Assembly: GCA_023269545.1 (NCBI GenBank)
Contig: JAHFTB010000004.1
Span: 79,828-143,827, forward strand
Direction of reading: 5' to 3'
Length of the DNA stretch: 64,000 nt
Source of the DNA: Verrucomicrobiota bacterium
GTDB lineage: Bacteria; Verrucomicrobiota; Verrucomicrobiia; Chthoniobacterales; Xiphinematobacteraceae
Below the pieces are notes generated by a model that did no database searches, was not told the DNA's origin, and saw only the letters and a list, made by a program, of their open reading frames with translations. Of the stretch, positions 1-10,086 are shown in pieces. The position numbers were made by a program, and so were the translations under genes. Positions within the stretch are counted from its first letter, which is position 1. Every line of letters starts with the position of its first letter.

Positions 1-449
1 TTCTGCTTGAATATGGCATCCCGACCAGCGGCGCACGAGTGGTAGTCTTGGGGCGCAGTATGATTGTCGGAAAACCTCTGGCTTTGCTTCTCATGAGTAA
101 AGGGCCTGGCGGCGACGCAATAGTGACGGTTGCTCATTCACGCACACGTAATTTAGGCGAAATCACCCGTGAGGCTGATATTATTTTCAGCGCCATAGGA
201 CGTCCTTATTTTCTACGGGAGGAACATGTTCGTGAAGGAGCTGTTGTAGTAGATGTCGGTATCAACCGTGTGGAAGACCCCTCTCACAAACGTGGATACC
301 GACTGGTAGGAGATGTCGACTTTGAAACAGTAGCCCCCAAATGCTCTTTAATTACTCCTGTTCCCGGTGGAGTGGGCCCCATGACGATCGCCATGCTTCT
401 TTCTAATACTCTTAAGGCGTGCCGTCAGATTCATGGGCTTCCGGGCTGA
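1..449 (+). CDS. folD: FolD, methylene-THF dehydrogenase/cyclohydrolase (C-terminal part, 5' end cut by window)
   Basis: Cytosolic bifunctional enzyme of one-carbon metabolism that oxidises 5,10-methylene-tetrahydrofolate to the methenyl form and hydrolyses it to 10-formyl-THF. The open frame enters from the window edge (in frame from base 3), so about 149 codons are visible. They cover the NADP-binding half: the [15 protein letters not shown]ossmann motif, an internal GDVDF and the family signature [16 protein letters not shown] near the end. The N-terminal catalytic Lys/Tyr region lies outside the window. An internal GTG at 39 is not the real start, because the family signature continues upstream of it. 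The family assignment is firm. Confidence 0.93.
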   Translation, partial: LLEYGIPTSGARVVVLGRSMIVGKPLALLLMSKGPGGDAIVTVAHSRTRNLGEITREADIIFSAIGRPYFLREEHVREGAVVVDVGINRVEDPSHKRGYRLVGDVDFETVAPKCSLITPVPGGVGPMTIAMLLSNTLKACRQIHGLPG

Positions 450-595
450 AAAATTCGGCATTTCGGAAAAACCAGATCAGCTAATTTGGGCCCGAACAAA
501 CTGCCTCTCATCGGGTCGCCCAGGAAGGGTTGATCCCAGCTCTTATTGACTGTCTCCTTTTTTGCGAGTATGCCTGAAGTGCTACAAATGCTCTA

Positions 596-1795
596 ATGCT
601 TCCCCCGATGAGAGTTGCAGCGACTTGTGTGATGACGGCATATCTCTTTACCGCTTGTGACCGTCTAAAGCTCTTTTTTGCTCACAATCCTTCTTCACCA
701 CCACCGGTAAACGTCCAGGTTTTTCAAGCAAAGACTATGGATGTGCCCGTATACAAAGAATGGGTGGGCACCATGAACGGTTACCAGAATGCGGACATTC
801 GTGCTCGGGTAAGTGGTTACCTGATCCAACAGAATTACATCGAAGGTTCTTTTGTCAAAGCAGGCACTGTCCTTTTTCAAATTGATCCCCGCCCTTTCGA
901 GGCGGCATTGATGCAGGCCAAGGCACAATACGATCAGGCATATGCTCAGGCTCAACTGGCACAGGTAACACTGACCCGGCACACGCAGTTGGTAAAAAAT
1001 AATGTGATCAGCCAACAACAGTACGATATTTCCTATCAATCCACACAATCAGCCATTGCAACTGCTTCGGCCGCCAAAGCAAATGTGGACACTGCCCAAC
1101 TCAATCTTCAATTTTGTACCATCGTTGCCCCGTTTGATGGTATCGTCGGCATTGTTCAAGTTCAGATTGGCAATCTTGTGGGATCCGGTTCAAATGCCGT
1201 GCTCACCCAGATATCCCAGGTAGATCCTATTAAGGTGGTATTTCCTATCAGCGAGCAGGAGTATCTTCAAGCCTCTACTCATCTCAATGCATTTGCCGCA
1301 CTACCAATAGAGAAACGTCCTCATCTCCTTCAGCTTACTTTATCCAATAAGGAAATCTATCCCTATAAAGGCAGGTTTGATTTTGCAAATCGTCAAGTTG
1401 AACTTAATACTGGCACAATTCAGATCACCGCGCTTTTTCCCAATCCACATCATCTTCTTCGACCGGGTCAATATGCAATGATCGGAGCGCGAGTTGAGGA
1501 TCTGAAAAGCGCTCTTGTGGTTCCTCAGGCGGCTATTTTTCAAGTGCAAGGGACGTATCAGCTCGCACTACTCAATCCGGATCATACGACTACCATCCGC
1601 GCGGTGACGGTGGGACCTACTTGCGGACCTTGGTGGGTCATCACGAAGGGGCTTCGTGATGGAGAAACTGTGATTGTAAGTAAGGGGGCTCAGCAATTAC
1701 AGCCCAATGTAAAAGTGGTTCCCTCTCCCTATGCCGTACCCTCGGTTTCACCCGCAGAAACTCCACACATCATCTTTTCCCCTTCTCCGAGTTGA
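596..1795 (+). CDS. RND efflux periplasmic adaptor (AcrA/MexA-type lipoprotein)
   Basis: Membrane-fusion protein that bridges an inner-membrane RND pump to an outer-membrane channel. The N terminus is a short lipoprotein signal with a lipobox-like YLFTAC (Cys21), so the protein is probably lipid-anchored in the periplasm. A barrel-sandwich half-motif (IRARVSGYLIQQNYIEGSFV, about 70-90) is followed by an alpha-hairpin rich in Ala/Gln (about 105-165), the second lipoyl half (TIVAPFDGIVG, about 178-188) and the beta-barrel domain. The 399-residue length is normal for AcrA-like adaptors. ATG at 608 (residue 5) is an equally plausible start. The pump gene begins 30 bp downstream, so the two are probably one operon. 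No outer-membrane factor gene is adjacent, so it may share the TolC encoded near 42 kb (inference). Confidence 0.9.
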   Translation: MLPPMRVAATCVMTAYLFTACDRLKLFFAHNPSSPPPVNVQVFQAKTMDVPVYKEWVGTMNGYQNADIRARVSGYLIQQNYIEGSFVKAGTVLFQIDPRPFEAALMQAKAQYDQAYAQAQLAQVTLTRHTQLVKNNVISQQQYDISYQSTQSAIATASAAKANVDTAQLNLQFCTIVAPFDGIVGIVQVQIGNLVGSGSNAVLTQISQVDPIKVVFPISEQEYLQASTHLNAFAALPIEKRPHLLQLTLSNKEIYPYKGRFDFANRQVELNTGTIQITALFPNPHHLLRPGQYAMIGARVEDLKSALVVPQAAIFQVQGTYQLALLNPDHTTTIRAVTVGPTCGPWWVITKGLRDGETVIVSKGAQQLQPNVKVVPSPYAVPSVSPAETPHIIFSPSPS

Positions 1796-1825
1796 GCGAT
1801 TATCTCTTCCACCGCTCCCCCCGAC

Positions 1826-4800
1826 ATGTCTCAGTTCTTTATCAACCGTCCGATTGTGGCAATCGTTATTGCCATTCTCACGGTGCTTATAGGCCTGGTC
1901 ACTCTATTTAGTCTGCCCATCGCTCAATTTCCTAATATTGTTCCTCCGCAAATCCAAATCACAACAGTGTTTACCGGAGCGGACTCCATTGCGGTGGAAG
2001 AATCCGTGGCTACTCCTATTGAGCAGCAAATGACAGGTGTCCTAGGAATGGACTACATGTATTCCATTAACGCCAATAGCGGAATCATGACACTAAACGT
2101 CATTTTTCAAACCGGCACTGTGCCGAGTATCGACCAGATTTTGGCTCAGATGCGGGAGACCCAAGCATTCTCACAACTTCCCCCTACGGTGCAAAAATAC
2201 GGCATCCAAGTCAACATGGCGGCAACTGCGCCGCTGGGCGTCTTTGTGCTGTATTCTCCCAATGGAGCATACGATTCCACTTTTCTCGCCAATTATGCTT
2301 ATATCAACATCAAAAATCCGCTGACGCGCGTGAGCGGAATTGGCAATGTAAACGTCTTCGGAGCCGGCCAATATGCCATGCGTATTTGGGTAAAGCCTGA
2401 TCTCCTCGCAAAACTTAATATTACAGTCACCGAAGTCTTGGATGCCGTAAACATCCAAAATGCCATTAATCCATCCGGACAAATCGGAGCAGAACCTGTT
2501 CCTGCCGGTCAACAATTCACGTATACGGTACATACACAGGGACGCCTCGTAACAGCCGAAGAATTTAAGAATATTATTATTCGAGCTAACTCGGATGGCT
2601 CATTGGTACGAATCCGAGACGTAGGGGAAGTTCAACTGGGAGGACAAATATACAATGTACGCGGTCGATTTGATAAGGCGGATGCTGCCATTATTGCTGT
2701 TTATCAGGAGCCCGGCACCAATTCCGTACAGGCAATGCGGGATGCAAGAAAATTAATGGAGGAACTCAGCAAGCAATTTCCAAGTGACCTGAAATATACA
2801 GTTTCACTGGATACTACCCTCGCTGTCGTCAACGGCATGAAGGAAATTGTGATCACACTCTTCGAGGCTCTTTTACTTGTAATTATCGTGGTATTTATTT
2901 TTCTTCAGGGATTCCGTGCGACTTTGATTCCCCTCTGTGCGGTACCGGTTTCTCTGATTGGTACATTCGCATTTTTTCCGTTATTTGGATTTTCAGTCAA
3001 TACACTTTCGCTCTTCGCAATGGTGCTTGCTATTGGTTTGGTGGTTGACGATGCCATTGTGGTAGTTGAAGCTATAGAACGCCATATTGAACATGGTCTC
3101 AGCCCACATGACGCAGCCCTTCAAGCGATGAAGGATGTTGCTGCTCCTGTAGTTGCTATTGCCTTGATTCTTGCAGCTGTTTTCATACCGACGGCTTTTA
3201 TGCCAGGCATCACGGGTCAAATGTATCAACAGTTTGCTCTTACTATCGCCGTCGCTATTCTTCTCTCGGCTTTTAATGCTCTCACGTTGAGCCCCGCATT
3301 GGGGGCTCTCTTGCTTCGCCCTCGTTCGGAAACACGAGGGCCATTAGGTTGGTTTTTTCGCCGTTTTAATCAAATCTTTAAATCTACGACGGAAGAATAT
3401 GGGAACTTGTGTCATTTCTTCATCCGAAAGACCGTGGTCGGCCTTTTTCTTCTATTAGCGCTGACCCTTGGGATAGTCTTTTTTGGAATAAAAATTCCTT
3501 CTTCATTTATTCCCGAGGAAGATGAGGGGTATTTATATGGATCTGTCCAATTACCCAATGCTTCCTCTCTGCAACGTACGGATCAAGCCGCGTGGGAAGT
3601 GGAAAAAATTATTTCGGAAACGCCCGGAGTCGCCCACGTAACCACTGTCGTGGGGTTTAATCTTTTGAGTACGGTAAATACCACATATAATGCTTTCTTC
3701 TTCATTTCATTGAAGGATTGGTCGGAACGCAAAGCTCTGGATCAGCAGGCTCCGGGTCTAATAAAAACTTTAAACCGCAAACTTTCTCAATTTCCAGCCG
3801 CCAAAGCTTTCGTCTTTCCGCCCCCTGCTATTCCTGGGATCGGCACTTCCGGAGGTGTCGGATTTATTCTCGAAGATCGTACCGGAGGCGACATTAAGTT
3901 TATTGCCACTAATACGAAAAAATTCATGGATGCCGCGGCTAAGCGTCCGGAAATTGAAAGCATCATCACTCCTTCAATTTGGGAAGTTCCTCAAATTTAC
4001 ATGAACGTAAATCAAGAAAAGGTCCTGAAACAAAATGTGGACCTTAAGGACGTTTATACGACCATGCAGACGTTCCTAGGTGGATATTTTGTAAACTTTT
4101 TTAACCGTTTTGGCCTTCAGTGGCAGGTATATGTTCAGGCTCAGGGGGACTATCGAACGGACGCCGGATACCTGGGCCAATTCTATGTTCGCAATCATAT
4201 GGGAGACCCCGTACCACTTTCAACAATAGTGCAAGTGCAGAATTCCTTCGGACCCGAATATACCATGCGCTATAATCTCTTTCGCTGTACGCAATTCGTC
4301 GTAAATCCTCGTTCAGGATACAGTACTACGCAAGTAATGCGAGCTCTCGAGCAGGTATACGCAGAAACCATGCCCCATGGAATGGCTTATGATTACATTG
4401 GAATGTCCCGCTCCCAACAAAAAGCTCAGCAAGGCGTTCCTCCGACAGCCATTTTTGCGCTTTCGCTTCTCTTCGTCTTTCTTATTTTAGCCGCCCAATA
4501 CGAAAGTTGGTCGCTCCCATTCAGCGTACTTCTATGTACGCCCATTGCAGTTTTTGGTGCTCTCCTGACGCTCTTTCTCCGTCATAAAGAAAACGATCTC
4601 TATGCTCAAATCGGGCTCATCATGTTGATCGGACTTGCTGCCAAAAATGCCATCTTAATCGTCGAATTTTCCAAAGCGGAATATGAAAAAGGGAGGCCAT
4701 TGCTCGATGCGGCTCTGGCCGGTGCGAAACTTCGCCTGCGTCCTATCTTGATGACTGCCTTTGCATTTGTCTTCGGATGTGTTCCACTCTGGCATGCAAG

Positions 4801-4969
4801 CGGATCCGGTTCCATTGCCCGTCAGTCGCTGGGGACTACGGTGATTGGCGGCATGCTTGCAGCCACGTTAATAGCTATCTTTTTGATTCCTATGTCCTTC
4901 TATTTGGTCGAAAAGATTGCTTCCCAAAAGAAAAAGAAGGAGATTGCTCCCCCTCCCCAATCCGCATAA
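1826..4969 (+). CDS. RND multidrug efflux transporter, AcrB/MexB-like (HAE1)
   Basis: Proton-driven inner-membrane drug exporter of 1047 residues, the usual length for the HAE1 family. It begins with the typical [13 protein letters not shown] terminus and first membrane helix, followed by the porter domain. The proton-relay residues are intact: the Asp pair in [17 protein letters not shown] (fourth membrane helix) and the Lys in [13 protein letters not shown] (tenth helix). A second family signature, [14 protein letters not shown], lies near the C terminus. The C-terminal tail is Lys-rich ([12 protein letters not shown]), which is ordinary. It lies 30 bp after its adaptor on the same strand and forms an efflux pair with it. 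The substrate cannot be read from sequence. Confidence 0.93.
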   Translation: MSQFFINRPIVAIVIAILTVLIGLVTLFSLPIAQFPNIVPPQIQITTVFTGADSIAVEESVATPIEQQMTGVLGMDYMYSINANSGIMTLNVIFQTGTVPSIDQILAQMRETQAFSQLPPTVQKYGIQVNMAATAPLGVFVLYSPNGAYDSTFLANYAYINIKNPLTRVSGIGNVNVFGAGQYAMRIWVKPDLLAKLNITVTEVLDAVNIQNAINPSGQIGAEPVPAGQQFTYTVHTQGRLVTAEEFKNIIIRANSDGSLVRIRDVGEVQLGGQIYNVRGRFDKADAAIIAVYQEPGTNSVQAMRDARKLMEELSKQFPSDLKYTVSLDTTLAVVNGMKEIVITLFEALLLVIIVVFIFLQGFRATLIPLCAVPVSLIGTFAFFPLFGFSVNTLSLFAMVLAIGLVVDDAIVVVEAIERHIEHGLSPHDAALQAMKDVAAPVVAIALILAAVFIPTAFMPGITGQMYQQFALTIAVAILLSAFNALTLSPALGALLLRPRSETRGPLGWFFRRFNQIFKSTTEEYGNLCHFFIRKTVVGLFLLLALTLGIVFFGIKIPSSFIPEEDEGYLYGSVQLPNASSLQRTDQAAWEVEKIISETPGVAHVTTVVGFNLLSTVNTTYNAFFFISLKDWSERKALDQQAPGLIKTLNRKLSQFPAAKAFVFPPPAIPGIGTSGGVGFILEDRTGGDIKFIATNTKKFMDAAAKRPEIESIITPSIWEVPQIYMNVNQEKVLKQNVDLKDVYTTMQTFLGGYFVNFFNRFGLQWQVYVQAQGDYRTDAGYLGQFYVRNHMGDPVPLSTIVQVQNSFGPEYTMRYNLFRCTQFVVNPRSGYSTTQVMRALEQVYAETMPHGMAYDYIGMSRSQQKAQQGVPPTAIFALSLLFVFLILAAQYESWSLPFSVLLCTPIAVFGALLTLFLRHKENDLYAQIGLIMLIGLAAKNAILIVEFSKAEYEKGRPLLDAALAGAKLRLRPILMTAFAFVFGCVPLWHASGSGSIARQSLGTTVIGGMLAATLIAIFLIPMSFYLVEKIASQKKKKEIAPPPQSA

Positions 4970-5141
4970 ATTCACCTCAAATATATTATATTTAACAAAA
5001 TACAAAGGAATGATCCAAAGAAGTGGAATCGAAAACAGAGTTTTCATTTTCCTATCAACCGATGGCTTTCAAACACTTCATGGATTGAGTTCAAATTCCC
5101 CATTGAGGAACGGCCGGATTTGTTTAAGATCGTGGTGATTT

Positions 5142-6317
5142 ATGCAGGAGGCGATTTTGGCACTGGAAGATGGACGGTTATTTCGTGGGGAAGCATTCGG
5201 TCACACCGGAACTACGACAGGAGAAATCTGTTTTAATACCTCCATGACGGGTTATCAGGAAATCCTGACTGATCCTTCTTATCGCGGTCAAATTGTGGCG
5301 ATGACTTATCCGGAAATCGGTAACTATGGGGTGAATTCTTTAGACGTTGAAAGTGAGCGCCCTCATGTCCGTGGATTTGTGATCGAGGAGTTGAGCCCCA
5401 TCGTCAGTAACTGGAGAGCTGAGGACAATCTGCAGGACTATCTTCTCCGACACGGAATTCCCGGAATTTCCGGTATCGATACACGCGCTTTGACGCGTCA
5501 TCTCCGGACCCGTGGTGCTCTGAAAGCCTGTCTTTCCACCGAAGTACTCAGTGAAGCCGAAGCCATTGACCTCGCTAAAAAATGTGAAGGCGTACAAGGT
5601 GTCGATTTTGTACACGAAGTCACTCCTTCTCTGCCTTATGACTGGGATCTTGACGGAACACTGAGTCGCCGCTGGGCCCCCATCAATTCGACGGGCAATA
5701 TGGAGGTCGGCCCTCGGGGAGAGGCCTTTCTGCCCTTACCCGAGGTAAAACATCGAATCGTCGCTTATGACCTTGGAATGAAACGCAATATTTTGCGTTC
5801 CCTTCGCCGCGCCGGTTTTCAGGTACGTGTAGTGCCAGCCACAACCTCTGCCCAAGAGGTGCTTGATACCAATTCGGAAGGAGTGTTTCTTTCCAATGGT
5901 CCCGGAGACCCTGCCGCTCTTGACTATGTCATTGAAAACGTTCGAGCACTTGCTTCCCATGTACCCATGTTTGGAATCTGCCTTGGCCATCAAATCTTGG
6001 GCCTCGCTTTCGGCGGAAATACGTTCAAATTAAAATTTGGTCACCGCGGCGCCAACCAGCCCGTAAAAGATCTCCGAACCGGAAAGATCTCCATCACCTC
6101 CCAAAATCATGGATTTGCTGTCGCCCCCGACTCTTTGCCCAATAACGTTGAGGTGACGCATATTAATTTAAATGATGGAACCGTTGCTGGCTTGCGCCAC
6201 AAAGAATATCCTGTTTTCAGCGTTCAATATCATCCGGAAGCGGCACCTGGTCCTCACGATGGCGATTATTTATTCCAACAATTTTCCCATCTGGTGGAAA
6301 AAGCTCATTCGAGTTAA
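5142..6317 (+). CDS. carA: Carbamoyl-phosphate synthase small (glutaminase) subunit
   Basis: Class I glutamine amidotransferase that releases ammonia from glutamine and feeds it to CarB for carbamoyl phosphate, used in pyrimidine and arginine synthesis. The N-terminal CPSase small-chain domain starts with LALEDGRLFRGEAFG and contains CFNTSMTGYQEILTDPSY. The glutaminase domain carries the nucleophile Cys280 (FGICLGHQILG) and the His364/Glu366 pair (VQYHPEAAPGPHDG). The 391 residues match the family. The ATG at 5142 gives the conserved N terminus. No carB is visible next to it. A possible 69-codon membrane peptide starts 8 bp after the stop. Confidence 0.96.
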   Translation: MQEAILALEDGRLFRGEAFGHTGTTTGEICFNTSMTGYQEILTDPSYRGQIVAMTYPEIGNYGVNSLDVESERPHVRGFVIEELSPIVSNWRAEDNLQDYLLRHGIPGISGIDTRALTRHLRTRGALKACLSTEVLSEAEAIDLAKKCEGVQGVDFVHEVTPSLPYDWDLDGTLSRRWAPINSTGNMEVGPRGEAFLPLPEVKHRIVAYDLGMKRNILRSLRRAGFQVRVVPATTSAQEVLDTNSEGVFLSNGPGDPAALDYVIENVRALASHVPMFGICLGHQILGLAFGGNTFKLKFGHRGANQPVKDLRTGKISITSQNHGFAVAPDSLPNNVEVTHINLNDGTVAGLRHKEYPVFSVQYHPEAAPGPHDGDYLFQQFSHLVEKAHSS

Positions 6318-6325
6318 AGTGAGAG

Positions 6326-6535
6326 ATGAAGGATTGTCATCTCGAAAATTCCCGCGATTTTGTGCCGAGTACAACTAGTATACGTCCTCCTTCCTTTATT
6401 TGTTCTTCCCCTGTACCGAAGTCGGGAAAGAGAGACTTTTTTACTATTTATCTCTTCATTTTTACCGCTCTGGCAATTTTCTCTTTTATGGTAGCTGTCT
6501 GGTGCATTCTCAGAATGGAACATTCCGCGTTCTGA
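6326..6535 (+). CDS. Possible small single-span membrane protein (69 aa)
   Basis: Short open frame 8 bp after carA on the same strand, with a purine-rich GTGAGAG just before the ATG. After about 35 polar residues it has one long hydrophobic stretch (FFTIYLFIFTALAIFSFMVA, about residues 38-57) that would span the membrane once. I do not recognise a family. It could be a real small membrane peptide co-transcribed with carA, or a chance frame: an antisense frame also covers much of this stretch and neither has recognisable conserved motifs. Together with about 105 bp after it, this accounts for the 323-base stretch between carA and the HNH gene; I see nothing else there. Confidence 0.3.
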   Translation: MKDCHLENSRDFVPSTTSIRPPSFICSSPVPKSGKRDFFTIYLFIFTALAIFSFMVAVWCILRMEHSAF

Positions 6536-6640
6536 AGCCAGGATGAGGCTGGCGATGGGGCTGAGGCAATAAAAATGTCATCCCCTATACAGAGTGACTG
6601 ACATACGAAAATGATCGGCATCATCGAAAACAAATCCCCA

Positions 6641-7252
6641 TCAGTCCCCTAACTCCACATTCCAATAGGCCAGATCCACGAAATGCTTCCAACTTTCATG
6701 GTGCTTCCTCCCAAAGGATATATTCACAAAGGGACGCCACTTGGGACGTTTGGGTTTACGAATCAGCTGCATCTTTACTTCATGCGGGAGCCGATTCCCT
6801 TTGTGAGTGTTACAAGGAATACACGAGCAAACCACATTTTCCCAACTAGTTTCGCCTCCTTGATGTCTCGGCAAAACATGATCCAAGTTGAGATCACACC
6901 GATTGAAAATCTTCCCACAATATTGGCATGTATTCTGATCCCGTTCAAAAATATTGTGTCGGGTAAATTTTACTTCTTTTTTTGGAAGCTTCTCAAAAAG
7001 CAATAAAACAATAATGCGTGGGACTCTGATTTTAATCGAAATCGTATGCACCATTTCAGGCTCCGGATTCGCTGCGGAAAAATCCTGCCAACTCTGAAAA
7101 TCATGAGTCAAAAAATCACTCTCCCCTTCAGAGGATACCACCTGAGCATGCCCCTGACATAAAAGCGTAAAGGCCCTTCGAACGCTGCAAGTAGTAATCG
7201 CTTGCCAGAGGCGATTCAGTACTAATACAGGATGATCTAATACGGGCTCCAC
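6641..7252 (-). CDS. HNH endonuclease family protein
   Basis: Protein of 203 residues with a conserved N-terminal region (HPVLVLNRLWQAITTCSVRR) and a C-terminal HNH nuclease fold. The zinc pairs are C109-x2-C112 (CQYCG) and C144-x2-C147 (CIPC). The catalytic LDHVLPRH starts around residue 123 and the third-motif Asn/His is in CNTHKGNR. Proteins with this N-terminal/HNH arrangement are widespread single genes in Verrucomicrobiota, Planctomycetota and cyanobacteria. Their cellular role is not established, and nothing here (no methylase, no phage gene) ties it to restriction or mobility. It stands alone between carA and a DUF5069 gene. Confidence 0.85.
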   Translation of the reverse strand: MEPVLDHPVLVLNRLWQAITTCSVRRAFTLLCQGHAQVVSSEGESDFLTHDFQSWQDFSAANPEPEMVHTISIKIRVPRIIVLLLFEKLPKKEVKFTRHNIFERDQNTCQYCGKIFNRCDLNLDHVLPRHQGGETSWENVVCSCIPCNTHKGNRLPHEVKMQLIRKPKRPKWRPFVNISFGRKHHESWKHFVDLAYWNVELGD

Positions 7253-7413
7253 CTTGGCTCCTTTTATCAGAAAGGCTTAGTTGAGAATCATATATTCCTC
7301 TTCGTAATGTCAAGGAAGTTCGCATTTGCAAACCGCTCCCCACAAACAAGATGTGAATAGTCTAACTTTTCCTATAAAAGTGGATACCCGGAATCCTCAG
7401 TACGAAAATCAGC

Positions 7414-7435
7414 CCGCGGCTTTTTAAAGCCGCGG
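7414..7435 (-). terminator. Perfect 10-bp-stem GC hairpin after the DUF5069 gene
   Basis: CCGCGGCTTT, a two-base loop and AAAGCCGCGG form a perfect inverted repeat, ending 16 bp past the stop codon of the minus-strand DUF5069 gene. It is the most stable simple hairpin I see in the window. No T-run follows on either strand, so it may work as a 3'-end stabiliser or a poor intrinsic terminator rather than a classical one. Confidence 0.5.
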
Positions 7436-7451
7436 ACCGTAAGCCACCCGT

Positions 7452-7895
7452 CTATGCTTTGCCGCTGTAGCTTACAAAATCATCCACATCCAATAAATCA
7501 AACCAGGTCACTATATCCGAACGATGTGGCGCTGCGGATTTGTGTATTTTTGTAAAAAATTCTCGCTCTTCCACAGTAGCGGGAGCACGTTTTTCCTGAA
7601 AATCAGACCATAATTTTATTTCCAATTCACTGCGAGGGTTTTGGGCATGAGCGTGAATCCATTCCAAAACTTCTCCATCCCCCGAACCTTTTTTTACTTC
7701 TGCCTTCAAAGCTTCCGAATCGACTCCCATATATGTGAGAAAACGTTGGTCCAAAGGACAGTCATAATGGTAGTCGCCATTGGCTTTATTGAGCGTCGCC
7801 CGGCATTTATCTAACAACCGGGGAAGAATGACAAATCCGCCTAGACGGACTCTGGGGCTACGTGGGGGATGCTGATTGAGGTTGACAGAGGACAT
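7452..7895 (-). CDS. DUF5069 domain-containing protein
   Basis: Small soluble protein of 147 residues with the pattern of the DUF5069 family: PPRSPRVRLGGFVILPRLLDK at the start (about 10-30), then the dual NGDYHYDCPLDQRFL segment, and a C-terminal W-rich FDLLDVDDF. The function of this family is unknown. It is found mostly in Verrucomicrobiota and relatives, which supports the taxonomic guess. It stands alone, followed by a strong GC hairpin. The start at 7895 gives a complete N terminus; a second Met is not available near it. Confidence 0.8.
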   Translation of the reverse strand: MSSVNLNQHPPRSPRVRLGGFVILPRLLDKCRATLNKANGDYHYDCPLDQRFLTYMGVDSEALKAEVKKGSGDGEVLEWIHAHAQNPRSELEIKLWSDFQEKRAPATVEEREFFTKIHKSAAPHRSDIVTWFDLLDVDDFVSYSGKA

Positions 7896-7961
7896 TGATC
7901 GTTCTTATTTCCACTAAATACTACATAGTTACCAAGTAACTTTCAATTTCTTATCTGTGCT

Positions 7962-9110
7962 TTATTCTACCAGGGCTGAACTATAAATAAAATTAGGCTG
8001 AAGAGGAATTCGGACTGTTTTTTCGCTGGCAGAAAGCAGGATCACCGAATCTTCATCTACGGAAATCGTTTTTACGATGTCGAAACCCGCCGGGATGCCA
8101 GCCATCGCCATAATCGTATTGACTACAAGAGGTCGAGCAGGATTGAGCATAAAGGAAGTTGGAATTCCGCGTTCATTAAGAGGGTTTTTCCCCGCAGATT
8201 CCGCAAGGCCCATATGAAAGTAGCTGGTCGCTTCCCCTACCCCCAATACATTGCGATGACGTCCATTCCAGGGGGGATAATGACGTCCCCCATTAGAATG
8301 CCATAAAACGGTGGAAGCAAGCACCCGTGGATCCTTCAAGGAAAAGCACACACAGCGATCTCTTGGAAAAGTGATAGCACTCCATCCCAGATTGCATTGT
8401 GGATCGGCAGCAACCAATACAAGATCTTCAAAGCCGCGGCGAGCCGGATAATGCGACAGGTCAGTGACCCCTCCCCGCTCTAAAGGAACCTCGCTGAGTG
8501 CCTGAAATTCCGCTCCCGGTCGCAGTGAGGAGTAACCTCCTTCAGCGGGATTTTCGAAGGTTCCGGGAAAAACTTGCCCATAAACAAAAGGACTGACACT
8601 GATACGTCCGCTTCCTTCATATGCTGGAAATTTTAATATGGCCTGGTGGCCGAAATTCATCGGGCCGCGCATGTCTCGCACAATATGTTGTGAGTAGACG
8701 GCAGAATGCCCCGCTTTAAGAACAATCAATTTGTCCACCCGACCTTTTCTCACGCCAGTTTGCATTCGCAAGTGAAGAAAGCTGCCTTCCTCATGTGTTT
8801 CGCTAGCAACACGCACCCATTTCTCATTGGCAGTTTCCCCATGCGGCGGATGTTTTTCCTTTTTCCACAGAGTAGTATTTTCTCCAAATGGCATGCAAAA
8901 AAAATCACCCCTCATCACACGCAATATTGCAGGCATATCTTTGGAAAGCCGTTCAGTTGCCCACGGAGCAATCGCTCCCGGCACCAAACCATGCTTACCT
9001 ACTCGAAAACTGACCGGACCTAAATGACCACCCAAACAGGTCACTGCCGCATAAACATGCGACGATCCAATGGCCCAAGAGGGCTGGCCCAGAATGGAGA
9101 TACGTTTCAT
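7962..9110 (-). CDS. Hypothetical protein, possibly aldose-1-epimerase/mutarotase-like beta-sandwich
   Basis: Soluble protein of 382 residues with no signal peptide. I recognise no catalytic signature with certainty. The sequence is dominated by short hydrophobic beta-strand-like segments, with aromatic and His-rich turns such as HIVRDMRGPMNFGHQAIL and LWHSNGGRHYPPWNGRHRN. These recall galactose-mutarotase-like proteins that bind sugars. The closing segment (SEKTVRIPLQ) looks like the end of a beta-sandwich. No sugar transport or sugar enzyme gene adjoins it, so context gives no substrate. It lies 66 bp upstream, in transcription, of the DUF5069 gene and could share its transcript. Treat the fold suggestion as a weak inference. 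Confidence 0.5.
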   Translation of the reverse strand: MKRISILGQPSWAIGSSHVYAAVTCLGGHLGPVSFRVGKHGLVPGAIAPWATERLSKDMPAILRVMRGDFFCMPFGENTTLWKKEKHPPHGETANEKWVRVASETHEEGSFLHLRMQTGVRKGRVDKLIVLKAGHSAVYSQHIVRDMRGPMNFGHQAILKFPAYEGSGRISVSPFVYGQVFPGTFENPAEGGYSSLRPGAEFQALSEVPLERGGVTDLSHYPARRGFEDLVLVAADPQCNLGWSAITFPRDRCVCFSLKDPRVLASTVLWHSNGGRHYPPWNGRHRNVLGVGEATSYFHMGLAESAGKNPLNERGIPTSFMLNPARPLVVNTIMAMAGIPAGFDIVKTISVDEDSVILLSASEKTVRIPLQPNFIYSSALVE

Positions 9111-9631
9111 GGGACACGCAGTATTGGATAGTGTATGGATTTGCAGAGAGGAAGCAAGGAAGAGATTGTATTTTGCAAGGCGAAAAAAGAGTGGCCCAGA
9201 AAACCTGAAATGCTCTCGGTGCCGGATATATAGCGAAATTCCTCTTTGGTGTCCGTTCTTTCACTATTGGATCGTTCGTCTGGTTGCGTTTATTGAACAG
9301 TACCATCATATGGAAACAAAGGAAATCGCAATCGCAAGCACTGGTTTCTGCTTTTTATAAAAAATAAGAGATCCGGCATCTGTTAATGCCATTAATTACT
9401 CGATCTGTTAATATGTGTTTCACAAATATCCGTTTGGCTCATTTGCATATGAGGCCAAAGTGGATTATTTTCCCAGCTAACAAGTGAGAAGGCGAATTAT
9501 CGCGTGAAAGTAATTTGCTTTTCATTCCATATTTTCATAGCAAATGCCTTGTCATTTAAGGAAAACATATTCCGTTTTTTTAATTAATTAATAATTTATT
9601 ATTTCCATTATTTACTTATGTCTACAGACAA
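9111..9631. other. AT-rich intergenic region (521 bp)
   Basis: This stretch separates the mutarotase-like gene from the orphan 139-codon gene. From about 9360 it becomes notably AT-rich, with a TTAATTAATTAATAATTTATT tract just before the orphan gene. A 16-base string ATATAGCGAAATTCCT near 9228 recurs near 17048. A plus-strand open frame runs through the first part but largely overlaps the 5' end of the neighbouring gene and looks spurious. No tRNA, repeat array or recognisable promoter is evident. Confidence 0.6.
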
Positions 9632-10051
9632 ATGATCGATCATATCGAATCACGGTATCAGTTTTACAAAGCGGAAATACGGAAGCAGTCCTCTCCGGAA
9701 CGGAAACAGCTTCTTGCCACAGATTTTTATAATGACTTGAATGCCAATATGATCCACTGGAAAGAATATCTCAGAAATGACGGTAATAAAATAGTCGGAT
9801 TATTTGGGACTGCATTCGATGATATCAGGTTTCAAGGAGAGAGCAGATGGTTTCCAGGTGGGCTATGGACATATTCAGGGGATAGAAAGAGATGGAACCG
9901 TGAGTGGTTTGATGGGGATTATTCTTTCCGCAACCAAGCAAAAGCCCGCGTTACGGAAAGAGTACGAGAAACTATCAATGAGTTATCGGAAAGTTTAACT
10001 TCCAAAATTAAGCAGTTATTCGGTGAATTACAGACAATGGCCAATGAATAG
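9632..10051 (+). CDS. Orphan hypothetical protein (139 aa)
   Basis: Soluble, charged protein of 139 residues with no family I recognise. It has a helical N-terminal part (MIDHIESRYQFYKAEIRKQ), an aromatic middle rich in Trp and Gly (SRWFPGGLWTYSGDRKRW, about 71-88) and a helical C terminus that could form a coiled coil. The gene sits on the opposite strand to all neighbours, in an AT-rich pocket. A five-codon frame (ATG at 9618, stop overlapping the start as ATGA) could be a coupled leader, or chance. The composition and isolation hint at acquired DNA. Function is unknown. Confidence 0.55.
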   Translation: MIDHIESRYQFYKAEIRKQSSPERKQLLATDFYNDLNANMIHWKEYLRNDGNKIVGLFGTAFDDIRFQGESRWFPGGLWTYSGDRKRWNREWFDGDYSFRNQAKARVTERVRETINELSESLTSKIKQLFGELQTMANE

Positions 10052-10086
10052 GTCAGTTATTAAAACGACATGCCCGGCACAAGATC

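Noticed and set aside
695..1048. Open minus-strand frame inside the first adaptor gene
   Set aside because: Entirely antisense to a gene with clear family motifs; the product has no recognisable pattern.
4777..5138. Two plus-strand frames over the end of the first RND gene and the gap before carA
   Set aside because: They start inside the pump gene out of frame and have no motif or ribosome-binding site.
6683..7006. Plus-strand frame inside the HNH gene
   Set aside because: Antisense to the HNH motif, which is convincing on the minus strand.
9070..9360. Plus-strand frame at the 5' edge of the mutarotase-like gene
   Set aside because: Begins inside the neighbouring gene on the opposite strand and its product has no structure or known motif.
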